Source of the DNA: Alviniconcha marisindica
Taxonomy: Eukaryota; Mollusca; Gastropoda; Provannidae
Length of the DNA stretch: 64,000 nucleotides
Direction of reading: 5' to 3'
NCBI GenBank assembly: GCA_018857735.1
Contig: JABMCL010001079.1
Coordinates: 183,501-247,500, forward strand
Shown: positions 1-10,000 of the stretch, piece after piece
How the letters are laid out: each line of letters begins with the position of its first letter
How positions within the stretch are numbered: the stretch's first letter is position 1
Made by a program: the position numbers and the translations under genes
Notes under the pieces: model-generated
Database searches by the model: none
The model's input: only the letters and a program-made list of their open reading frames with translations
What the model was told of the DNA's origin: nothing

Positions 1-101
1 CGCTGAGAACGATGATGTAGGTGAAACTGTGATCTGAGGGTCATAAATGCATGAAAAAAGGCATTTTCTGTTGTACTGAAAGTGTCGCCATGATGCCCAA
101 A

Positions 102-146
102 TCACGTGACCATATGCCTACTACGTCACTCTGGGGAGTCGCTGCA
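102..146 (+). repeat. Left arm of imperfect inverted repeat flanking THAP relic
   Basis: The arm begins TCACGTGAC, then has about 12 unrelated bases, then an ACGTCA and CTGGGGAGTC block ending near TGCA. The same blocks in the same order and spacing occur inverted at 573-618. Both arms carry an E-box (CACGTG) and a CRE-like ACGTCA, so they could be duplicated promoter sequence or the ends of an old DNA element. Confidence 0.6.
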
Positions 147-512
147 AAATGGCCAACTCGAGCTCCAAAGACGAAACTGATACTTTGCCCGAGAGACCCA
201 CAAGGATACAGCTGTATCAGTTTGAAGGCTCAAACCTGTCAGGCAGGATTTTGAAAGAGTACCGGAACATCGTGTCAGCTTCGAAGCAAACCCCATGTGG
301 TATTCCATGGGGTTTGCGAAATCGCACTCACTGAAGTGCTCGCTACACAAATGGGCGTGATGTGGCGCAGCAAGAAAGTCAGCTCGTTTGAATTGTGTAA
401 ATTTAATCTACTTTCGCCTCACTGCGGGTCGATTGCGCGGGAGCTCGTGCATTGTTATACCTGGGGTCGTCTGCGAATTGTTACAGTTCGCGGCAACACA
501 GTAGGCTGGCAT
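126..512 (-). pseudogene. THAP-type zinc-finger pseudogene fragment
   Basis: Read on the minus strand from the ATG at 512, the translation opens MPAYCVAANC, the classic start of a C2CH THAP DNA-binding domain. It then reaches a TAG (408-410) exactly where the invariant Trp is expected. A one-base shift just after it is needed to continue into FKRADF and CSEHFSECDF, which supply the second Cys and His of the zinc site. The frame then stays open to about 126 without a clear AVPTIF-like motif. The nonsense codon plus frameshift make this a dead copy, barring sequencing error. THAP domains occur in transcription factors and in P-element-type transposases; which source applies here cannot be told. 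Confidence 0.7.
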
Positions 513-572
513 AGTTAACTTTTTTGTCGACCACACGCATACACAGTTTACTGAAGAATCTAAGATGGCAAC

Positions 573-618
573 TGCACTGACTCCCCAGACTGACGTCACT
601 TCCGGGAAAGTCACGTGA
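573..618 (-). repeat. Right arm of imperfect inverted repeat flanking THAP relic
   Basis: On the minus strand this matches 102-146. It carries TGACGTCA, an ETS-like CTTCCGG on the plus strand and CACGTG, and lies about 60 bp upstream of the THAP start codon. It therefore looks both like a terminal repeat and like the former THAP promoter. Confidence 0.6.
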
Positions 619-1574
619 CTGATGGAGAACCCTACAGAAAATAAAATTGATTAAAAACCCAATTAAACATTTTTTTATTTTTTTTATTTCATTAAATCTG
701 AAACTAGTGACTTATTTGTCAGTCATTTTGATGGTCATTTTACATACTTAAAAACCTTGGACTTTAACTTTCTGAAAGAAATCAGTATTTTTTGGCAGAA
801 TATAAACTTTCAGATAATCTTTGGTTCGGTTTGTCTTTTACCCACTTTTCAAATCTGTTTTTAAAAATCTGACTGTATACCAGTTTAGTGTTTATTGTGT
901 GCTGACAAAATGTGTTTCGCCCTGATATAACCATACTAAGCATCAAGTTAGTTACTTACCTGTATGTATGCTTGACATCTGGAATGAGAGGTGCTTGAGG
1001 TGTTGAGTTAGATAGAGTCCTTGATGGCTGGGTTAGATGATGTGTTCAGAACTAGAACAGGACAGTGCACTTCAAATTTCACTTAGACAGTGTGCTGAAA
1101 TGTTGAGTAAGATCATGTGCTTGAATGTAAAATTTGAAGGCAGAAAGGTTTAGTAGCACTGTGCTTATGCATACCCTTCTAATCTGTTGTAGGTGCTCTG
1201 GGTATGGGTGTTCGTGCGGGGGGGTGTGTGTGTGTGTGTGTGTGTTGAATATGTATAGTCTTTTACCTTATGAAGTTGCATGTGGAGTATTCACCTGTCC
1301 CCGTAAGCATTCATCAGCTAAAAAAACCTGAGGTTCACCCAGCGTGGGGTGAGAAGATGGTACATCAAGTGATTGGTTCAGGCAAAGTGCCAACATCATT
1401 TGTTTCACTTGTGGACTACTTCTGTTTGCTCCCAAAAATAGCCCACATTATTGACTACAGAAGCAGTATAATTCCTCCTTTGAACAGCACTGTAGGTGGT
1501 AGGATGGCTTATATGTTACCTAGTTAACTGCTGACTGGCTGACAGTTTCCACATCTTGCAATGTATGAAACTGA

Positions 1575-2262
1575 TGTGAAAACGGCCCAAGTGCTAGCCT
1601 GCTAACATATTAAAGCGATGTAAAAACTGCCCAAATACTAGCTTGCTAACATATTAAAGTGATGTGAAAACTGTCCAAACATTAGCCTGCTGACATATTA
1701 AAGTGAACTGCCCAAATGCTAGCTTGCTAACATAATAATAATAATAAATGCATTTCTAATGTGCTGAATCCCTCTCTGACTATACATGTGTGAGGCTTAA
1801 AGCGCTATGCATGAAATATTACAACAATACACACATGAAATATTACAACAATACACAACCTAATTTAATAATGCATTGCATATTCATTCTATCCCTCCCC
1901 CTCCCTACGGCCACACACGCACATACACCCCCCACACACGCACATACAAACAATCTCGCAACCCCTTGCTTCCCCCTCTCTCTCTCAATCTCTGCCCCCA
2001 TCAACATGTTAAACTGATGTGAAAACTGCCCAAATGCTAGCCTGCTAACATATTAAAGTGATGTGAAACTGCCCAAATGCCAGCCTGCTAACATTAAAGT
2101 GACTTAAAAATTGCTCAAACGCTAGCCCGCTAACATATTAAAGTGATGTGAAAACTGCCCAAACGCAAGCTCAATAACATATTAAAGCGATGTGAAAACT
2201 GCCCTATGCTGTCCTGTTAACATTGAAGTGATACGAAAACTGCCCAAAACACTAGCTCTCTA
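1575..2262. repeat. 44-bp minisatellite in two blocks (1575-1735, 2005-2262)
   Basis: The unit reads roughly AAACTGCCCAAATGCTAGCC followed by TGCTAACATATTAAAGTGATGTGA, about 44 bp. Around four degenerate copies lie in the first block and about six in the second. The blocks are separated by about 270 bp of unrelated ATA-, CA- and CT-rich sequence (1736-2004), itself containing a 24-bp tandem duplication (ATGAAATATTACAACAATAC) at 1809-1857. The array stops about 40 bp before the PTEN exon 8 acceptor. Confidence 0.85.
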
Positions 2263-2304
2263 GTCATATTGCTCATGGATGCGATGGCGGTTCACTGTCT
2301 GCAG

Positions 2305-2493
2305 GAGAAGATGCTGCACTTTTGGTTCAACACATTCTTCGTGCGCGAGGTAGCCTCGCCCAGTGCAGCACCCAGAAACGGTGCCGGCTACTTGGGAGAG
2401 CCTGCAGAAATTCTGGTCCTCACGCTGCCCAAGATGGAACTGGACCGGGTCAATAAAGACAGATCTCACAAACTGTTCAGTCCAAACTTTAAG
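2305..2493 (+). CDS. PTEN: PTEN exon 8 (C2 domain)
   Basis: PTEN is a lipid and protein phosphatase that removes the 3-phosphate of PI(3,4,5)P3 and opposes PI3K-AKT signalling at the plasma membrane. This 63-codon exon encodes the distal C2 domain: it opens EKMLHFWFNTFF, ends with DRVNKDRSHKLFSPNFK, and carries the ILVLTL strand between. It starts after a TGTCTGCAG acceptor and ends at AAG|GTGAGC, both in phase 0. As I recall human PTEN, exon 8 begins before KMFHFW and ends after FSPNFK, so both junctions look conserved. The loop between FFVREV and EILVLTL (about 20 residues, PSAAPRNGAGYLGEP) is shorter than the human one. The phosphatase-domain exons are outside the window. Confidence 0.95.
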
Positions 2494-3179
2494 GTGAGCA
2501 TGGGCTGAGGATTCCAGTGTTGTTTCTCCCAGTGTAGAGCATTTACAGCTGCATTGTCGCTGTCTTTTCGGGGGTGGGGTTACCATGAATCAGTTTCTTG
2601 ACAAATCTAATTGGACTTGAGAGTTTACATATGAGAAGAATTTTGAAACATGTATTGACTTATGACAGTTTGATTGACCTGAGGTGACCTTGTGCAGGTG
2701 ACAGGATGTGAAAATTGAATTACTAAGTACAACTTTGAAAATGACGTTAGTTCGGTCATTCTTCCAGGCTTCCATTAAAAAAAAGAAGTGATCTGTTGAT
2801 TTGATCTTTCTTTGTTAAAACCAGTCATCAAGATGAACAACAGGTACAGACAGGTACATGTTAAAAGAAAATGCACTTTGGCCAGAAGAGCCGTCATTTT
2901 AATGTGAGTTGTTTGATTATTAAACAAATTTTGAATGAACTTCTGCATTGTTTTTGTTTTTGTAATTTTGTTTTGGTTCCTGCATGTCTGTAATTTAGTG
3001 TTCTGATAATGCATTGTGCACGTAATTGTGTTTGCTTCAGGCAGTGGTCATCAAATGACAAATCAACCTTCACATAGGGACTGTTGGCTCCAACAAGATG
3101 AATTTATCTTTGTTGTTGGCTGCAGATCTAATCAAATTAATTCCTGTGCTGTTCACCATCGATCGTACTCACCGTGCAG
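2494..3179 (+). other. PTEN: PTEN intron 8
   Basis: A 686-bp GT..AG intron between the two PTEN exons. It contains one diverged copy (about 2600-2740) of a dispersed repeat also seen near 16.1 kb and 18.0 kb, recognisable by GTTTACA..ATGAGAAG, TTTGAAA, GACAGG and a final AATTACTAA. No gene was seen in it. Confidence 0.85.
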
Positions 3180-3593
3180 GTCAAAGTGTACTTCCAGTCC
3201 ATGAGAGAGCCAGAGCAAAACCTCGAGCGCAGCAGGAGTGCCGACGATGTGGTGGGTGACCGATTTCGCAGACCGGATGACTTCTCTCACCAGTTGCGCT
3301 CCCACACCGCAGACCGCCTCTACCCAGCCTCCCAGAAATCCCCGCGAGCCCACGCACGCACACCCATCCACAACCACTCCCTGGAAGACCGCTACCACCT
3401 GCTGACCCCTGGGGTCTTTCCCTATGAGCACCCGTCCAGGAGAGACGGCATGGTGATTGACACTGGCTCGTTAGGGGAGAGCGTGGAGAAGATCTCCATT
3501 GGAGGCTTCAGTGACATTGACCCCAATGAGGATGATTTGTCGGACACCGAAACGGACAATGAGTGGGAGGGTTGTGAAGTGACTCATGTATGA
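3180..3593 (+). CDS. PTEN: PTEN terminal coding exon (end of C2 domain and C-tail)
   Basis: The exon opens VKVYFQSM, the last C2 strand, after an ACCGTGCAG acceptor, and runs 137 residues to a TGA at 3591. The final 25 residues are strongly acidic with the cluster DLSDTETDNEWE. This resembles the phospho-regulated Ser/Thr cluster that in vertebrate PTEN closes the tail over the C2 and phosphatase surface. The protein ends in T-H-V, a class I PDZ ligand like the human ending T-K-V. The segment between strand and acidic tail is about twice the vertebrate length, basic and His/Arg/Pro-rich. Its function is unknown to me, but the open frame, in-frame ending and conserved PDZ ligand argue that it is translated. 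Confidence 0.93.
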   Translation, partial: VKVYFQSMREPEQNLERSRSADDVVGDRFRRPDDFSHQLRSHTADRLYPASQKSPRAHARTPIHNHSLEDRYHLLTPGVFPYEHPSRRDGMVIDTGSLGESVEKISIGGFSDIDPNEDDLSDTETDNEWEGCEVTHV

Positions 3594-3680
3594 CCGAGGC
3601 TGTTCACTGAATAGATTGTTTGTTTGAGTAGCAGTTTTCAAACCAGTGCCTACTGGTAATCCGAGAGGGGAAGAGGTGGT

Positions 3681-3703
3681 GGGGGGGGGGGGGGGGGGGG
3701 GGG
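3681..3703 (+). repeat. Poly-G run (23 bases)
   Basis: The first of many long G or C homopolymers. Others are 42741-42762 (C22), 43447-43468 (G22), 52467-52487 (G21), 53762-53783 (G22), 57541-57570 (G30), 58630-58659 (C30) and 59487-59518 (G32). Confidence 0.9.
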
Positions 3704-4499
3704 TGCGCTTTTGCATGGATGTGACTTTTTTTGTTGGTCTTGTGAGGGTTGTGAAGGGTACTACATCTTTGATGTGGTAACATGGTAAAGGTAGAGATTG
3801 CAAAAATGATGCATATTTGACGTCGTTTTGTCTAAAAGTGCAAAATGATACTTCTGTGCCACTCCACAAACTTGAGTCTCTTTTTGGAACTGGGATCAGG
3901 GGAGGAGGTTTGGAAGAGGCTTCAGCACTGGCAGTGGTATTCCAAGATATATATGTTATTGCTACTTTCAGATGTCACAACGACAAAGAGAGGCTGATGG
4001 GTTTGGGAACATTGCGAGCAACGAAGAATTTCTGGAAGGCATGGCTATGCTTCTGTACTTGCAAAGAGTGTGCCTACGTGTGAAGTGCTGGCAGAGGGGT
4101 CACTACGAGTGTCCCCCAGAACATGTCCGATCTATCTGATTGCATTGTGTAAATAACCACTTTGTCAAAGATGCCATATTTGTGCAGGCTGTTGCACTGC
4201 ACTCTGTTGAACTGAATCCATTACGAACAGTAAGAGTTATGTCTTGTTACTTGCATGATTGTAGATACCTTATCTCCATGTTGAAAGGTAAGCCCCATTG
4301 TGACGAATGCTGGCAGGATCAACATGAGACTGCCTGCGTGTACGTGTAGATATATATGCGTATTTTTAATGTGAACTTTGATTTTGTTTATGTTATCTAG
4401 CTGCGTGGGAAAATGTGAGTCTATGTGATGATTAGTGTTTGGCTGTCTGGTCAGCTAGCTGTGTTGAAAAGCCTAAGTTTGGATTTTCTGGTGCACCAT

Positions 4500-6500
4500 A
4501 AGCATTGTCAAGCTTAAACTGTGTAGTGGTAGCTCTTTTGAGCTTTCCTTTTTCATACCTCTTTCAGTGACCTTGACCTTACTTTAAAGTCACATCAGTA
4601 TCAAACAGTTGAAATGGAGAATTGTATTGCTCTGTCCATGTGTTTTTTAACATCATCAAGTTTAAACTTTGCATGATTGTAACATGCACAGACCAGATCA
4701 AGCATGTAATGCTCTTTCTGGCTTTAGTATATATTTTTTTTAAATATAAAAATACACTAATTTCTTGACTCTAAAAAAACACTGGAACAGATATTTCCTT
4801 TGACATGCAGTCTTTCCTTTGAGTTTGACTGTTCGTACTGGTTTGGTGATTGTCCTCACTATAAGGTCACATGGGCATCCATATGGCATAACTGCAGGTT
4901 TTGTTCAAATGAGTAAGTTGTGGTGGTGATCCGTTTTCAGGGTCATGGGATTTCTTAAGCCTATTTGTGAATTCAAGGTGGCTGAGCATCTGCTTTTTTT
5001 GCTTAACAAAGGAAGCCTTGTTTTGTCTTTGCGGGGCTTAAGTATGAGTTCTTACTGTGTAAGTGTAGTGGGACAAAGAACATGAGTACAGCTCTGGGGT
5101 CTCATGACTGTACCAGCTCTTCAAAATCCTTCCCTCTAGGCTTTTTGGGTTCTCTTTTTGTGAGCTTTGCCTGGTGTCAGTGCAAACTTTCTCCAAGTTT
5201 TCATTTAAGCCGTGAACAACACTGGTGCATCTTAACGGACCAGGTTTTGGGCAGTTTGAAATAAGACAACTGTTGAAAACTGTATTCGTGTGGTGAGAGT
5301 GTCACATTGCTTTGTGGCGCAAACTTTGTGTTTTAGGGAGTGTATGTTGAGAGAATTTCTTTTGTAAATATTGAACCCAAACAGTTTTTAAGAATATATT
5401 TTAATGTTTTATATTGTGTGGTGGAAATGTCATGCAGCCTCTTGAGACCAGACTTTTGCATTTTGTAATAGATCTAGGTTTGAGTGATTACTTACTGACC
5501 GTCGAAGAAGTTTTGCCAAAACCTGTAAAATTGATGTGAATGATGAATGAGCAAGTGTGTCTTAGATTAATTATTAAGGCTGGATCCTTTGTTGACGGTA
5601 TTGCCTACCAGGTGCAAAAGGATGTTTGAAAACAAGACCACATAATTATGAACTTGCCATGGCTGACCTTGTACTGAAGAAGCAAAGGATGTTTATCCCT
5701 ACTGTTTTTGACATGCATGAACAAAATGTGAGTTCATGCAATGATCGGTATTCGGCTGGCCGCACAGCCCTCTGGACAGCCACTGGCCAGCTAGCCTGCC
5801 ATGATACAGACTGAAGTGTCAATTGATATTGATTTTGGCAGCATTAATGTGATCAGTATCAAACTTGGCACGATGGCAGCGCTTGTGGAGGTTCAGCTGT
5901 TTGTACTGCTGTCAGTAACCTTGACTTTATTTGAAAGTCACAGTGGCATCACGCAGTTGAAAATGAGAGTTGTATTACTTGGTAGGTGTGCTGTCCAGTT
6001 CAGACTGCATGACTGTGAGTATTTGGATGAGATCAGGGATTACAAGACATAAAGGTTTTGAGGGTGGCTTGCAACAAAGGGAGATACCTGATATTTCTTG
6101 ACTTGCCAGGACGTTCTCCAATGGTGTTCGTGCAAAGGCTGTGAAACTTTGCATGATTTTAACCTCTTCTGAGCAGCACCCATTTGTACCACTCTTGGTG
6201 ACCTTGATCTTATCTGAGCGTCTCGCGGATGCCCACAACAGTGAAGCTGCAAAATGTGTTTGCTCAGTAAGGTCCCTGACCAGTTTAAACTTTTCACAGT
6301 TGCGACATACATTGACAAGTTCATGAACAAAAAGCTTGTCGTGAGGTTTGCATGTATTTGAGGGAGATTGGGCAAGGATTTAACCCCATTTCTTTCTTGC
6401 AAACTAGAGATGTAAAATCTTTTACATTTTGGACAAAGGTATAACCTCCACTGAGTTTCCAAACTTCGGTACCAGTTCAGTGATCATGATCAAATTTTAA
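4500..6500. repeat. Degenerate repeats of about 280 bp with a GTGACCTTGACC..AAGGTCAC core
   Basis: Cores at 4567-4593, about 4847-4870, 5915-5941 and 6198-6212 are paired about 280 bp apart and share flanking phrases such as AAACTTTGCATGATTGTAAC (4668 and 6147 regions). Further cores occur at 7538-7558, 8075-8099, 57198-57223 and 57647-57667. Several are near-palindromes (GTGACCT...AAGGTCAC). This looks like an old dispersed repeat family rather than separate genes. Confidence 0.6.
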
Positions 6501-7040
6501 TGTCACAGTGGGATCCAAAAGATAAGTGCATTTTAAAATAATGTTTTTTAACAATTTGTAAGTTGTTTTTTCTCAGCATGTTCCGTTTTGATTTTTTTTT
6601 AAAGTCTTCATAACTGTTGTGTACAAACAACAGACATACATCAAAACAAAACAAATACAAGAAATGAAATACTCTCTTCTGTTTTTTTATCTGGACAAAA
6701 TTCAGAGCCATCAGAGAAAGAGTTTTGATGATGTTGCTGACATTTTGCGCTTGATAACATCATTGTGGTCTTGCTGTGACAAGAAATACCGATATGGAAT
6801 GGTTGTAGAGTGCAAAAGGAATCCTCAGTAATAATTATTAAATCAAAATGTCTTCATAAAAGATAGAACTTCTGCTGGTTGATTTTGCACCAGGACATTA
6901 CTACCAGTAATATTCTACACATATGCAATTTTGTATTTAATCAAAAAAAAAAAAAAAAAAAGATACAGTGATGTTTATAAAGGGAAAAACTCTATTCATT
7001 TCTTGGCATTGTAAAATCATTGAGGGACTGAGTAACGTCA

Positions 7041-7046
7041 AATAAA
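7041..7046 (+). terminator. Candidate PTEN polyadenylation signal AATAAA
   Basis: A canonical hexamer followed by TTGATTTTTTTGTT and then a GTGTGGGGG-rich stretch, as expected of a downstream element. It is one of several hexamers in AT-rich DNA, so it is only a candidate. Confidence 0.35.
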
Positions 7047-10000
7047 GACACTTTCCTGCTTGTCTCCTTGAGTTGATTTTTTTGTTACCATCATGTATGT
7101 GTGGGGGTTTTCATTTTCAAATGTGAGTCACTTGAGCGTTTGCTCTCTATGTTAGTATGTGATGTGTGTATGTGTTATTTGTTTGCTCTGTTTTTGAGTT
7201 ACAGTGATACAATTTCTCTGTTTTATTCCAATTTTGTTTGTCTTTACACACAGGATTGTGGACATAAAAATGATGATGGAAGAAAAAAAGAGACGGTTGA
7301 GGAAAGTTGACATCAAAATTCCATTTCCAGGCAGCAGATGATAACCATTGAGGTGAGCAACTGGAATGGAATTGTTGAATTTTGACTGGCGGGGAAAAAT
7401 CATGCAAGTCACATGCCATGACAAGTGTGCCTGGGTGTGAGATCATTGGTGAAACTAAAGTGTAGGTTGTCTCAGCAGTGCTGCGTTGAAAGGTATACCA
7501 GCCCTTGAGCTTCAAATTTCCTCCACAGTTGTTGACCGTGACCTAATTTTAAGGTCACAGAAGAGACAAAAGGTATAACCACCAAGCTGCCTATTTTGGT
7601 ATGTTCTTTCTCTATCAAGTTCAAACAGCCCATGGTTGTTGCAGACATCGACATGATCGCACGGTCTGCTTTTCATAACTTTGGCTTGTACTTAAGGGAG
7701 TGGGTTGTTTCCAGACTTCTGGCAAAAACTCGACTCAGGCCTTTTTCTCAGAGAGACTGTTAATGACATCTTTGTCTTCCAGACTGAGCTGCCTGTTTTG
7801 ATGACCTTCATTCAATTCCAAGGCCATGGCATTGTCCGTTGAAACTGAAAATGTTGTTTTTGCTGGACAATTTGTTGCCTGGTTTAGTTGAAGCTTTTGT
7901 AGAATTGTTTTATGTAGAGACTTGATCGTAAATGTAATGTTTTTAGTGACGTTAGTGCGTATTTTAGGGCGGCAGTTGATAGGTGTCATCGTTGGTATTT
8001 CCTTGGGTGCGATACCTTTAAAACTGTGCCTGGTAAGAACCACCATCAGGCATTACACATTCATACTGGTTTCTGTGACCTTGACCCTTTTGAAAGTCAA
8101 AGGCGAGTTTAAAAATCACGGTGAAAGTCTTTATTTTGGTTTTTATTGGTTTGGGAACGTTTGCAGCATTTGCTCTTCTGGTATGATCTAGCTTTCAATT
8201 TTGGGGGAAGAAGACTTATTAAAAATGTAATACTTTATGCATATGTCAGATATGGTATTGTTTGCATCAGCTTTCTAAGCTAAGAAGAGTTGAAAGGAGC
8301 AATTACCCAAAGTTTAAAGTGTAAACTCTAGGCTGTGTAAAAACAATAGCGCCTGTTACTATACCCTTGATGGACATTCTTGTATCATTGCCAGTGACAG
8401 CATGGATTTTACTCTCTCAACTGGCTTGTTAGCACCATTAAAAAACAAAAACAACCCCGAAACTAAACAAAGCGAACAACCACTGCTGCCCAGAGCAAAC
8501 GGCTGGCAGCGCCATGGAGGTACTGTCTTTCTTGCCCTCCCAGCGCACCCGGCAGATTTTTGTTGTTGGTTTACAACTTGTTTGAAGGATCACTGTGGAA
8601 GAATGCTGCTCTGTCATTTCTCTCTCTGGGATAGTGCTGCCTCTCTGGGAGAGTGCTAAGCGTGAACTAAAAGGGAAGTCAGAGATTCCCCCCTGAGAAA
8701 GAAAAAAGAAAGACAAGAACTTCAAGGTTGAAATGTCCATCGATGATAGATTTTGTTGCTGTTATTTATGTTACGTACTCTGGTTATGTTTTCAAACACA
8801 TTCTCAACTTTACTGATTGATGTATCAAAGATACACTTTCCTCGCAACCTGGTGAAGATGTTCTCCCATGATTTGGAGATTAAATCGGCTTTGGTCAGCT
8901 GAGGCAAGTTTTGTTTTCACTGTGTTGATGGAGTTTCCCTTTGTTAGGCAAGGATTCTGTTTTCTGGATTTTGTACTGCTGTTAAACTGATTGTCTCAGT
9001 GTCAGTTTGTTGATTGGTTCGTTGGTTCGGTGTTTGTGAATTGATTCTCGTCTCTTAACAGTTTTGTATGTTTGTCCTCTTTTTTCACCTTGAGACGTTT
9101 TGTGTGTGAGCTGCTAGCATAAGTCTGTTGATATTGACGTGTGTGATAATCAAAAGGGTGAATATTTGATACCATGGTTATTGCATTTGGTCTTTCACGG
9201 TGCTTTTGGGCCTGAGCTTTGTGAACATCCCGTTGAGCACGTCTATCAGTTGTTGTCAAGTCATGAAACGGTTGAGCATAGTCAGTTGGCTCATCTTTAA
9301 GTGCAGTGCTAAAGTGATTTTAGCCATTTTTTTTTTTTAACTTGCTGAAGGAGAGAGATTACCGGTAAAAACATATTTCCCTTTTTGATGTGTCCTTGGG
9401 TGCTTATGATTTCTTACTGTTGTATTTTTGTAGGTGGTATGTGTTTTAAAGAAAGTTCTGGGTTGTTTGGTGTTTGTGTGTGTGTGTGTGCGCGTGTGTG
9501 TGTGTGTGTGTGTTGTTAGTAAGATGTTTTAGCTGCTGTCTGGTTGCAGATCAAGAGGCGCTTAGTTTCTGTGTGCATTGACATAAATTGTTTTGTGGAT
9601 GTTTACACTATTAGAGCAAGGAGACTCGAGGGTCTGAAGCCAGGAGGAGGGTACAAGCATGAAGCAGGCATTTCTGATGGAGAATATTTTTCATTGCCCA
9701 TATTGGGTCTTGTCAATTTTAAAAAAAGAATTTTTTTGATGTGTGTGTGTGTGTGTGTGTGCGCGCGTCTGTGTATGTGGTCAGATGCAAAATTCAAAAT
9801 GAATATGAAGCTTTTACAATGCTTGCCGTTGTGAAATCTACAGTATAATAAAAAATAATAATAAAAATCTGGAGTACATTTTAAAACCAAATCGGTACAA
9901 AAGTTCTGAAATGATTAAAAAACAAACCAAAAAAACAAAGAGCTGAGGGAACGTAAGCAAAACAGAAATAGTATGACCGTTTTGAAAATCCCGTTACAGT

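Larger units (their letters stand above)
1..2304 (+). other. PTEN: PTEN intron preceding exon 8 (partial)
   Basis: The next PTEN coding exon opens at 2305 and no earlier PTEN exon is visible, so this stretch should be the 3' part of the upstream intron. It holds a THAP-domain relic (126-512), a 44-bp minisatellite in two blocks and a short GT run near 1225-1244. The stretch 620-1560 shows nothing else I can identify. The branch and acceptor region sits directly beside the minisatellite. Confidence 0.75.
3594..7046 (+). other. PTEN: Probable PTEN 3'UTR
   Basis: There is no convincing coding sequence after the PTEN stop. An AATAAA at 7041-7046 is followed within about 40-70 bases by T- and GT-rich sequence, a reasonable poly(A) site. 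Other AATAAA hexamers occur farther on (for example near 15019), so the true end is uncertain. The stretch contains a 23-base poly-G run (3681-3703) and degenerate repeats of about 280 bp carrying a GTGACCTTGACC motif. Confidence 0.4.

Noticed and set aside
149..334. Plus-strand ORF starting ATGGCCAACTCGAGC near a CRE/E-box cluster
   Set aside because: It is antisense to the THAP relic, which has recognisable zinc-ligand motifs, and it shows no motif of its own. The ATG lies just inside the inverted-repeat arm.
3471..3869. 132-codon minus ORF opposite the PTEN terminal exon
   Set aside because: It is antisense to confident PTEN coding sequence and crosses the poly-G run, giving a proline run. 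It is a shadow frame.
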